Shown here: piece after piece, positions 8,196 to 17,927 of the stretch
How positions within the stretch are numbered: the first letter of the stretch is position 1
How the letters are laid out: each line of letters opens with the position of its first letter
Assembly: GCA_001513895.1 (NCBI GenBank)
Contig: LLKO01000025.1
Span: forward strand, 1 to 64,000
Length of the DNA: 64,000 nt
Direction of reading: 5' to 3'
Source of the DNA: Graphilbum fragrans
Lineage: Eukaryota > Ascomycota > Sordariomycetes > Ophiostomatales > Ophiostomataceae
Made by a program: the position numbers and the translations under genes
Notes under the pieces: generated by a model
Databases searched by the model: none
Told to the model about the DNA's origin: nothing
The model's input: only the letters and a program-made list of their open reading frames with translations

Positions 8196-10415
8196 CTATG
8201 GTCCGTTCTTAGCCGCCGGCAGGTTTCCGTCCAACTTGTTGTATGCGTCCTGCAGCGCCGTCACCTCTCGTCCGTCTGCTTCGAGCACCACCACCCAGTC
8301 TCGCAGCTGCACTCCCGCACCCCGTGGTCCGTCTTCTCGCCACACGCCCAGCTTCGACCGGCCCTCGCCCGTCAGCCGCCCTCCCATCCCGGCCCCTCCA
8401 CCGCCATCGCCGCCGGCGCCGCCGGCGCCGCCGTTTCCGCCGTTGCCTGCTCCGGGTGTGCCCGGCGTCCCCGGGCCACCATTTCCATCGGCACCGCCTC
8501 CTCCTCCAGGTGTCCCGGCCCCGCCACCTCCGCCACCGCCCCCGCCAGGTCGCTTCGGTGTCGATGCTCCGCCCGACAGCCACGAGTATTGCTTCTTGCG
8601 GCCACCCAGGAATGTCATACTCGTGCGGTTGGCGCTCAGGGTGTCGTTCTGCTCCGCGGCCTTGGCGGCGGCCGTCTTTTTGAGCTCCTTCTTCGTCGGC
8701 GCCTTTTCGGCCTCTGTGCCTCCTGGTCCTGGTGTTGCTGGCGTCCCGCTTCGTGTAGCTGCGGTCGCCGGTGATCCGTCTAGCCGCTTGCCCTCGCGCT
8801 TGAGTCTCTTGCGCAGCCGCTTCTCCTCCAAATCGCGCTCGCTGCGTCCCACGGCGCGCAGTGTTTGCGCCAGTAGGTTGGACGTGACACTCGCCTTCGT
8901 CGGAGCCGTTGTCGCCGTCGCTGGGGCTGGGTCTGCCGCTGCGTCATCTGCTTCCAACGGGCCTGTGTCTGTTGTTAGTTCTTGAGCTAGTGCATGCCTC
9001 CCCTGCTCAAAAGTACTACAACACCACTTACGTTTCAGCGGGTTCGCGCGCGGACTGTCGCCGCTGTCAATGTCCATCGCCGTGTTCAGGGCCACCGACG
9101 AGCTTGGCACCTCTGTCAGCGGCACCGCTGCATCTGCCCATTCTTCCGGGATAGCGCCGTGTGACGTGCGCTGTCGTGTGATGGCCACGTTGGCCGCATC
9201 CTCCAGCAGCTCGCGGATCCGGTGCTTGGCTGCCAACGACACAAGTGCCATCTGGTCTGCCAGGTAGGTGTCCTCCGGCAGAAACGTCCCCGTTGTCGTC
9301 AACATCGCCCCGTCCGGCCCGACTGTCGTCTTGACTGTCACCTGTGGCTTCGGGAACTCCACGTCCTGTCGCATCCGCGAGGACGTCTGCTGTGCCCCCG
9401 CCTTTGGGTCGAGAACCAGCGTCAGCCCGTGCTCTCGCGAGATCTTGTCCAGTTTGGCGTGCAGCGAGTTGAACTGCAAAAACCGGTTGCGCAGCGCGTT
9501 GCCGCGCGAGCTCGCCAGCCCCTTGGCTGACTCCTCCCACGCGTGCTTGGCCGCTTCGGTCGCGGCGCGCTGCTGGTTCACTTCGTCGATCGTCTGTGCT
9601 TCCTGGTTGGCCACCAGCGATCCGTAGAACGAGCTCCGTCGCCCCGGCGTGTTGGCAGGAAATCCCGTCCGCGCTTCCAGCCGGAACGACCCTGCAAAGT
9701 AGTCGGCCTGGAACTGCTCTTCCTGTCGAAGATCAATGCCCGTGCCTGCAAGTGAATCGTCCACGTCGTATTGGTATTCCTTGGTCGGTCGGTCGGCCGG
9801 CTTCAGCGGCGGGCCCATCACTCCAGGCGTCTGCGCGGCCGGCGTCATCGGCGTCGTGGCTGTCCCGAGCGGCACAAATATGTTGTTTGTAAGCGGAGGT
9901 GCCGGCGCCAGCTGCGGAAGAGGAGGCCCCGAGGGCGTCAGGGGCCCAGACGGCGTGAGTGGTGTCGGGGAGGATGCTGGTTTGGGTGAGATCGCTTGGA
10001 TGCCAGGTGAGCCGGCTGGGAGATGGAGAGACAGCGGAGGGGCGCCGTTGCCGTTGCTCTGTGGCAAGGTAAGCGGGCCCGGTGCCACACGTGCGTTGTA
10101 TGCTGATGACAAGGTTGGGGTAGGCATCGGAGCTGTTGTTTGAGGAAGAGGAAGAGGAAGCGCAGGTGCCGCTGCCGGTGCAGGCGAGGCCATCGAATTA
10201 GGAGTGCCTGGTGTGGCCGGGCTGTGGCTGCTCTTATAGCCGTTGCTTGGTGGGAGCTGCGTGTACAGGCCTTGTCGGTCGCCTGCATGGTGGGAAGGCG
10301 ACATCATTTGTGGTGACTTCACTGCAGTTGGTCCTGGTAAGGAAGCTGGAAGAGGAAGTGGTGCAGGAGACGGCGACATTTGAGAGCCGGGTGAGAAAGG
10401 CTGTGGTTGCGCCAT
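8196..10415 (-). CDS. TAF4: TFIID subunit TAF4
   Basis: Model: complement(join(8196..8968, 9032..10415)), 718 residues. Residues 1-210 are Pro/Ser/Ala-rich and disordered. Residues about 215-460 form the conserved TAF4 block: DDSLAGTGIDLRQEEQ, then RNRFLQFNSLHAKLDKIS, and the histone-fold part DTYLADQMALVSLAAKHRIR ELLEDAANVA. A Gly-rich linker follows near residues 590-660. The end, GVQLRDWVVVLEADGRE with a final LQDAYNKLD helix, is typical of fungal TAF4. TAF4 pairs with TAF12 in TFIID and helps build the promoter-bound complex in the nucleus (known). The intron 8969-9031 has gtaagt, ctaac and acag signals, but is 63 nt with no in-frame stop, so retention would simply add 21 residues. The gene is head to head with YSH1. 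Confidence 0.93.
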   Translation of the reverse strand: MAQPQPFSPGSQMSPSPAPLPLPASLPGPTAVKSPQMMSPSHHAGDRQGLYTQLPPSNGYKSSHSPATPGTPNSMASPAPAAAPALPLPLPQTTAPMPTPTLSSAYNARVAPGPLTLPQSNGNGAPPLSLHLPAGSPGIQAISPKPASSPTPLTPSGPLTPSGPPLPQLAPAPPLTNNIFVPLGTATTPMTPAAQTPGVMGPPLKPADRPTKEYQYDVDDSLAGTGIDLRQEEQFQADYFAGSFRLEARTGFPANTPGRRSSFYGSLVANQEAQTIDEVNQQRAATEAAKHAWEESAKGLASSRGNALRNRFLQFNSLHAKLDKISREHGLTLVLDPKAGAQQTSSRMRQDVEFPKPQVTVKTTVGPDGAMLTTTGTFLPEDTYLADQMALVSLAAKHRIRELLEDAANVAITRQRTSHGAIPEEWADAAVPLTEVPSSSVALNTAMDIDSGDSPRANPLKRKWCCSTFEQGRHALAQELTTDTGPLEADDAAADPAPATATTAPTKASVTSNLLAQTLRAVGRSERDLEEKRLRKRLKREGKRLDGSPATAATRSGTPATPGPGGTEAEKAPTKKELKKTAAAKAAEQNDTLSANRTSMTFLGGRKKQYSWLSGGASTPKRPGGGGGGGGGAGTPGGGGGADGNGGPGTPGTPGAGNGGNGGAGGAGGDGGGGAGMGGRLTGEGRSKLGVWREDGPRGAGVQLRDWVVVLEADGREVTALQDAYNKLDGNLPAAKNGP

Positions 10416-11362
10416 ATTGTCTGCAAAGGTATCTCTGACAGGAGATGCTGTCGGTCGGCCAGAGGAGGCGAAAAAAGAGAGTCGGCAGCCTGAGTTAGCG
10501 ACGAAGCGAATGAAAGCGAATAAGGCGTCGAATCGTCAAAAGGCGCAGGAGCCGCCGAGAGATGTGGAGTTGTCGAGTGGCAAAGGAAAAGCGCAGCGAG
10601 TGACACGGTCAGTGAAGGCCGTGAGCGCCGTTGCCTACTGGCAGGCTGGCACGCCTGCCAAGCTGTTCAAAGCTGTGCCGAGCTGTTCAAAGCTGTGCCG
10701 AGCTTGGACGCCTCCAAATGCTTCATCCACGGTTTTCAATGCGTTCGAGAACAAGAGAGCTAGAACAAAGGTCACCGTGGAAACCTGGCCGTCGTCCTGC
10801 AGGAACTAGGCAGTCGTTCGCAATATAAATCTGTTGAGTGCAGCGCTTCGATGCCCGTCTCGCAGAAAGGCGCTCGCGTGGTTGTCGCGAATTCGTGATG
10901 TTGTGGATGGTGGCAAGGAGACGCCTGGCATCTTTTTGACAGTTCCAAGAGCAAAACGCCAGGGTGCCGCGCCTACTACCTACCGCGATTGACGGTCACG
11001 TGATCGACTGCTATTGGGTCGGCGCGGAAAATCCTAATGCCGTCAACTGCCTAGGGGGGTATAGTTACTTTGGAACGCTGTAGCATACTCCGTACAACGT
11101 TAGCCACTGCGCGACAGAGCTCGGTGGGTCAACAAAGCTGTCCCAGCGCATCTCCATCGTGAAAGCGATCCGGTCGTCGCAGAGTTTCTTCATGCGAGTC
11201 GCGCTCCTTTCGCCTCCATGCTGTAGCGCTCCGAGGACCTCGACTTGCTTATGTACTCAGCAGCTGCTGAGCCTTTCTTTTGTTGGCCGCCGTTAGCGAC
11301 TAGCCTCTTTCTCTGAACTTCTTTCTCTCTCCCTCGTTTCGCTTCTAAACTCCAGCATCATC
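10416..11362. promoter_or_regulatory. Divergent promoter region between TAF4 and YSH1
   Basis: This stretch of 947 bp lies between two outward-facing start codons. It holds a perfect 20-bp tandem duplication (10661-10700), one TACTCCGTA motif (11086-11094) and, toward YSH1, a C/T-rich leader ending in catcatcATGG. A possible acceptor (ctttgcag) sits just before the TAF4 start on the minus strand, so a 5' UTR intron is possible there. Confidence 0.6.
10661..10700. repeat. Perfect 20-bp tandem duplication
   Basis: agctgttcaaagctgtgccg occurs twice back to back at 10661-10680 and 10681-10700 with no mismatch. It is in the TAF4/YSH1 divergent promoter, so it could duplicate a factor-binding site; it may equally be a recent slippage product. 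Confidence 0.9.
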
Positions 11363-14300
11363 ATGGCTTCCAAGCGGAAAGCCGCGGCCATGGCCACCGC
11401 GCCAGAAGAGCCCGTCGACCCCTCCGACGAGCTGATGTTCTTGTGTCTCGGTGGCGGCAACGAAGTCGGCAGGTCCTGTCACATTATTCAGTATAAAGGA
11501 AAGACAGTCATGGTAAGCTCCTCCTCCAATGCCGACTCTACTGTTCTGCTGTAGCTACGATCATGACTAACTCGCTTCTCTCCAGCTCGATGCCGGCCAA
11601 CATCCAGCCTACGATGGCCTTGCTTCCCTCCCTTTCTTCGACGACTTTGACCTCAGCACCGTCGACGTACTCCTCATTAGCCAGTAAGCCCCTCCTACCC
11701 ACCTCGTGCGCCTCTCACATTCCTCTCTCGTTGCGATTTGTATGCAGTCTCTCTGGCGTACGGTAAAGTTTTGTATTACAGGCAGATAGACGATGAATGG
11801 CAGAGTGGGCTAGATGGCCTCTAGGTTAGGCTGCAAAGTGGTAGCTGTGCATGTGGTTACTCTCTGCCATGCCTTTCTGTTCCTGCCTTGGCTTGCGTAT
11901 ATACCACGTTTAATAGAAATATCCTTGGTCCATGATTTACTTCCCAACCTCTTTGCCCTGTTTGATATTGATTTCAATGCCGGCATAGCCAGAAATAGTG
12001 TCGACTTTGCTGACGCTCTTCCCCTTCCAGTTTCCACGTCGACCATGCCGCCTCCCTTCCTTACGTCCTAGCCAAAACGAACTTTCGCGGTCGTGTTTTC
12101 ATGACACACCCAACCAAGGCCATCTACAAGTGGCTCATTCAGGACAGTGTCCGTGTTGGAAACACATCCTCCAACCCGACGTCGCAACCAGTCTACACCG
12201 AGCAGGACCATCTCAGCACCTTTCGCCAGATCGAGGCGATCGATTACCACACAACACACACCGTTTCCTCCATACGAATCACACCCTATCCAGCCGGCCA
12301 CGTTCTGGGAGCTGCCATGTTCTTGGTCGAGATTGCCGGTCTCAAAATATTCTTCACAGGTGACTACTCGCGCGAACTCGATCGGCATCTTGTCTCCGCC
12401 AAAGTGCCTAAGGATGTCAAAATCGACGTCCTCATCACAGAATCTACCTATGGTATCGCTTCCCATGTGCCGCGCCTTGAGCGCGAACAGGCACTCATGA
12501 AGTCGATTACGGGCATTCTGAATCGCGGCGGCCGCGTGTTGATGCCCGTCTTCGCTCTCGGCCGTGCCCAGGAACTGCTGCTGATTCTCGACGAGTACTG
12601 GGCCAAGCATGCCGACTTCCAGCACTTCCCCATCTATTATGCCAGTAACCTGGCCAAGAAGTGCATGGTGGTCTACCAGACATACACTGGTGCCATGAAC
12701 GACAACATCAAGAGGCTTTACGCTGAGAGAGCCAAAGAGGCTGAAGCGTCGGGAAACAGTGCTGGAGGCGGTGGGCCCTGGGACTTCCGGTTCATTCGTT
12801 CGTTGAAGAACTTGGATCGATTTGAAGACATTGGCGGCTGCGTCATGCTGGCAAGCCCTGGTATGCTGCAGAATGGTGTCAGCAGAGAGCTGCTGGAGCG
12901 GTGGGCGCCGAGCGACAAGAACGGTGTTATCATCACTGGTTACAGCGTTGAGGGCACAATGGCCAAGCAGATCATGCAGGAACCGGACCACATTCAGGCA
13001 GTCATGTCCCGGAGTTTGGCTGGTGGTAGCCGTCGTGCTCCCGGTGCGGAATCAGAAAAGGTCATGATTCCACGGCGGTGTAGCGTGCAGGAGTTCTCAT
13101 TTGCTGCTCATGTCGACGGCACAGAGAACCGGGAGTTTATCGAGGAGGTCAATGCTCCCGTAGTGGTAGGTTTCTCTCTGAATTCTTCCAGGACTATGAT
13201 AATGGGCCGTGCTAAGTCATAACATAGATTCTTGTGCATGGCGAGCAACACAACATGATGCGGCTGAAATCCAAGCTGTTGTCACTCAATTCCGGAAAGG
13301 CTGAGAAGGACAAGATGAAGGTGTACAGCCCGCGTAACTGCGAAGAGCTCCGTATCCCCTTCAAGACGGACAAGATTGCCAAGGTCGTGGGCAAATTGGC
13401 TACGGTGCCGCCGCCCATGCAGGGGTCCTTAGACGTGGATTCACAGCAAGATCACCACACAGACACAGAGTCTATCTTGACTGGTGTTCTCGTGCAAAAC
13501 GACTTCAAACTGTCTTTGATGGCCCCAGAGGACCTGCACGAATATGCCGGTCTCACAACGACGACAATCATGTGCCGGCAACGGCTCACGTTGAGCACGG
13601 CTGGCGTTGACCTCGTCCGCTGGGCACTGGAAAGCACATTCGGCGCCATCGAGGAGCTTCCTGAAATGCACCGGAAGCGCGTGAAAACAAGGAAGCTGAA
13701 GAATGGCACCGCCGCTCAAAACGGCGACAATGCAAGCGACGCGGCAGTCGAAGACAAGAAAAACGGGGTTGCAAAGGACGAAGATACCGAAATGGCAGGC
13801 GGCGCTGTTACGAAGGCAGACGGCAAGGACGAGAAGGAAGAAGATGGAGAAGGGTCGGAGGACGACGACCTCTACGAAGAAGAGGAAGAGGAGGAGGCAG
13901 ACGAAGAGATCAACCAGCTTGTGGCTGCATATATGGTCATGGGCTGCGTGGCTGTGCGCTACTTCTCGACCGGTGAGGTAGAGCTGGAGTGGGAAGGCAA
14001 CATGCTCAACGATGGCATCGCCGATGCGGTCATGGCTGTTCTCTTCTCCGTGGAGAGCAGCCCAGCCGCCGTCAGACGTAAATTCCCCCCCCCCTGTCAA
14101 GAAAACGGAGTGTGTAGTGTTTTGCACTGTAGCTAACAATATGATAGGATCTGGCAAGAACGGCCACTCTCACAGCCACCACGACCACGGAGCGCTTCCC
14201 GTGCGCAACCCACACGCTCATATTTCGCCCGAGGAGCAGTTCAGTCGGCTCTGCATGTTCCTCGAAACCCAGTTTGGAGAAGAGAACGTGTCACCAATTG

Positions 14301-14629
14301 AGCTGCCGCGGTTGCTGGAGGAGCCGGGCGTGGATAGCGGCGAGGACGCGGAAGAGGATACGAAGGCGGAGGATGAAGAGGGTAGCGAGGGCAACGACGT
14401 CGCCGACAAGTCCAAACAGGTCAAAAAAGATGAGCGGGTCCGTCGTGAGCTCGACAGGCTGCATCGCGCGGGCATTCCTGTTCCTGGTGTCCTCATCAAG
14501 GTGGACAAGATGGAGGCCAAGGTGTGGCTCGATGACTTGGAGATTGAATGCGCACAGCGCGTGTTTGCCGATCGTGTGCGGGCTGTCGTTGAGCGGGCCG
14601 TGGAGGTCACGGCGCCGCTTTGGCGCTGA
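11363..14629 (+). CDS. YSH1: Ysh1 / CPSF-73 pre-mRNA 3'-end endonuclease
   Basis: Model: join(11363..11512, 11586..11683, 12031..13165, 13228..14077, 14148..14629), 904 residues. Introns are 73, 347, 62 and 70 nt; most have clear ctaac/ctgac branch sites. The protein is a metallo-beta-lactamase with beta-CASP domain. Visible motifs are LDAG (51-54), the metal-binding HFHVDH (83-88), PAGHVLGAAMF, Asp194 in FFTGDYSRE, the beta-CASP acid Glu220 in LITESTYG, and FAAHVDG...LVHGEQHNM toward the end of the nuclease core. The C-terminal half is the Ysh1 C-terminal domain with a lysine/acid-rich linker (EEEEEEEADEE) and a His-rich GHSHSHHDHG patch. Known role: the cleavage-factor nuclease that cuts pre-mRNA before polyadenylation. 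Intron 2 is much longer than the others and splits the codon of the first metal-binding His. Confidence 0.97.
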
Positions 14630-15611
14630 TCTATAGCCGGCACCTATGGAGGCATTTATCTTGGATGCTCAGGCCCGACAATAGCAAGCATGTGGATTGT
14701 TGGTTTTCTATGTATGGGCAAATGTACTAGGATGGGAAAGATATCGGAGGACTCTACAAAGTGGATATTACGCGGGGGGCGTCTGTATTCATAGCTTAAC
14801 CTTGCATCAAACCAATTCAACCAGTCTATTTCTGTTTTGAGAATATGTTGAGAGAAACTATGGTACACCTTTGAATTTCAACAATTCAACAACATTATTT
14901 GAATTTACAATTAGTTTAGTTATTTATTTCATACGCCCGAATTCGGGAAATATCTCCATTCTATATATTTTACTATATATGATAAAAAAACCCGTCAATT
15001 CTAGAACTAACCCAACCGCTGAATCCAATCACGTATTCTCCCTCGGCAACCTCCGAACATGTGTTAGAAGCACGCATGAGTAGATCAGATGCAAGCGAGA
15101 AGCAAGTTAGTCATCATGGGAGCTCTAGCCCAGGGCCGCCGATAAGAACCCGCCGATAACCCCGTTTTTTTGCACGCTATACCGCATTATAGTGAGCTCA
15201 ACCGACCGCCGCTGCAATGGAGAGTGGTGGTTGGCTGAACGTGGTGGATGGCGCCAGTTTTTCTCGTCCCACTGCTGCTGCCCCCCCAGGACTTGGTTAA
15301 ATTTTTTTTCACGCTCGGAAGGCTCGTGAACGCCAGGGTCTTCGTTATTATAGTGACCGATTACTCTCTGCACGAAGAGAAACCGCGCGCGGTACTTTGC
15401 AACTAGGATACTGCCAGTGGGCCGCCCACCTTGTTCTCTTCTCTTTCTTTTTTCCGCTGCGTGGATTCCCCCCTCCGAACCTTCCTAGATATTTCTTTTG
15501 GATTCGCATTGACCGATTTCGCAAACCTCGCCAACCTCGATCTTGACCTCGACACCACCCCTCCTCCTTTCTATTTTCCCGGTCCCTCACCTACACACAG
15601 CTTCACCCAAA
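14630..15611. other. Intergenic: YSH1 3' region and GGC1 promoter
   Basis: No gene. The stretch is AT-rich around 14860-15000 (many AATT runs), which fits a YSH1 3' UTR end. A C/T-rich leader at about 15420-15611 ends in cacccaaaATG for GGC1. Confidence 0.5.
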
Positions 15612-16996
15612 ATGTCTCCGCCCGCTGCTGGAGGTCGTCAGAGGGAGTCCAACCTGGCTCGTCTGCTGGGTTCCGGTACGGAGATATCCCCAACCCTCCC
15701 TGTGATCATGGCCGGGGCGCAAAACGGTTTTCTGCGAAGAAGCATTATACTGACGGCCCAACTACAGGATCCGCTGGTATTGCCGAATTGGCTGTCTTCC
15801 ACCCGGTATGCGTCGCAAAGGCAGCATGGGCGTCGGAACGAGCGCAACAGCTCTTGCTAACCTTTTCTCCCGTGGCGCACAGGTCGACACAATCGCTAAG
15901 CGTCTGATGAGCAACGAGTCCAAGGTACGGCCACCTGCCCCTCGTCGTCCGCCTCCACAGTGATCGCTAGTACTGTTCGTCGTTATTACGTGCTGACCAT
16001 GGCGGCTTGTCCTTAGATCGCCAACACCGCGCAATTGAACCAGGTTATTTTCAAGGACAAGGCGAATGCGCCGCTTGGACGCAAGTTCGTGTCCCTGTTC
16101 CCGGGTCTGGGCTATGCTGCTGGTTATAAGGTGGGTTTCCGCACCGGGGCCCTATTCTACAAAGGCCCGAAATCGGCGGGGAACACGGCCTTGGCTGACA
16201 TGCACAGGTGCTGCAAAGAATATACAAGTATGGCGGCCAGCCGATCGCCCGCGACTACCTGGACGCACACTACGGCAAGAACTTCGAAAATGCGTTCGGC
16301 CCCAAGACCGGCAAGGCGATCTTGCACTCCACCGCCGGCAGCCTGATCGGCATTGGCGAGATCGTGCTGCTGCCGCTGGACGTGCTCAAGATCAAGCGCC
16401 AGACGAACCCCGAGGCCTTCCGTGGCCGTGGTGTCCTGCGCATTGTCCGCGACGAGGGCTTTGGCCTGTACCGTGGCTGGGGCTGGACGGCGGCGCGCAA
16501 CGCCCCGGGCTCGTTTGCTGTAAGTGACTAGTTTGTCTGACAGGATGGGACGCGCTCATTGCTCACACATTATCACAGCTCTTCGGTGGCTCGGCCTTTG
16601 CCAAGGAGTTCCTGTTCAAGCTTGAGGACTACAACAAGGCTTCCTGGTTCCAGAACTTTGTCGCGTCCATTGCTGGTGCCTCCGCCTCCCTCGTTGTGTC
16701 CGCTCCCCTTGACGTGATCAAGACCCGCATCCAGAACCGTAACTTTGACAACCCGGAGAGTGGCTTCCGCATCTTGTCCAACATGGCCCGCAACGAGGGC
16801 ATGTCCAGCTTCTTCAAGGGCTTGGTCCCCAAGGTAAGACCTTTGGGAGATTTTTATGGCGATGACTACCATTATTCTAAAATAATGAATGCCCTGCTAA
16901 CTCGAACAGCTCCTGATGACGGGTCCTAAGCTGGTGTTCTCATTCTGGCTGGCGCAAACCTTGATCCCGGCCTTCGACACTGCTCTGAAGCGGTAG
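15612..16996 (+). CDS. GGC1: Mitochondrial GTP/GDP carrier Ggc1
   Basis: Model: join(15612..15675, 15768..15805, 15883..15924, 16017..16130, 16208..16519, 16579..16833, 16910..16996), 303 residues with six introns of 59-92 nt, all GT..AG, several with ctaac/ctgac branches. The spliced protein tracks yeast Ggc1 closely: LARLLGSGSAGIAELAVFHP, VDTIAKRLMSNESK, LFPGLGYAAGYKVLQRIYKY, GWGWTAARNAPGSFALFGG, and LLMTGPKLVFSFWLAQ. Three mitochondrial-carrier repeats are present, with signatures PVDTIAKR, PLDVLKIKR and PLDVIKTR. Known role: exchanges cytosolic GTP for matrix GDP across the inner membrane, and affects iron homeostasis and mtDNA stability in yeast. No oddities apart from exons as short as 38 and 42 nt. 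Confidence 0.97.
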
Positions 16997-17927
16997 GATG
17001 TCTTACACCACGAAGAAACGCACAAACAGAAAAAGCGGAGCGGGTCGCCTGCAACGGCTGCGTGTATAAGGAGAACCGGTGTATATTGGGAGGATTGTCT
17101 GGCGTTTGCGCATTAAAATCGTGTCGAGCTCGAAGCTTTGTTTGGATTTCTTTTTGGAATACTCTAATGTTATATGGAAGAGTTTCGCGTCGTAGAGACG
17201 TCTCATTTAGTTTAGACGACGTAGAGAGACAAAGGCAACGGAGAAAAGGGGGCGTGGTTTCACATTGCCAGCACTTTGCACACGCCACATCTCTACTCAT
17301 TGTATTAGAAGGCTGAAGCCATTTGTTGTATGTATGTATGTATGTACGTATAAAAGCGAGATATAAATAAACTGGGCCTACAGCTGACCAAATGTGATCA
17401 GTTTGATACTGGCGCACGGGTGTGTTCAGACGTGTTAATGGGGCCCACTTTTAGGCTGCGTCACGCCTGGTTGCCCGGTCGGCTTGTTTGTTTATGTTGT
17501 ACCACAAAGTTTCCTGTTGTGATCGACGCCAGCCGCTGCTGGAAGGCACGGCCCACATCCCCTCTACCCCCGGTGTTCTTTCCTAGAACTTATGTAACGT
17601 ATTGACAGCCATTAATTCTCGCGATATTATGTCTTGCTAATAACGGTGTCAACCGAAAAAACCGAGTTGGGAGCTTCCAGACACCGTCTCCTTGATAATT
17701 CGTTTCTTACTGTTTACTTAGCCTTGCTCAGCCGTTTTTTTCTTTGACAACATCGGCCATTGGAGCTAGTATTTTAGATTCCGTCGGACGGTGGCCGCCG
17801 TCCGTGGCGCAAACTACATCAACACATTGCAAAATATTGTCATCGTGGGCGGTTTTCGCCTCACCCCATTCCAGCACAACATCCCTTTCACACAACGGCA
17901 CATTCCAGTGCCCCGCGGACCTCTCCC
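16997..17927. other. Intergenic: GGC1 3' region and promoter of the coiled-coil gene
   Basis: No gene found. A short (TGTA)n run lies at about 17326-17345. The stretch from 17870 to 17927 is C-rich ahead of the next start codon. Confidence 0.5.

Noticed and set aside
7774..8985. 403-codon plus-strand Pro/Ser-rich ORF
   Set aside because: Antisense shadow of the TAF4 Gly-rich linker and its downstream minisatellite.
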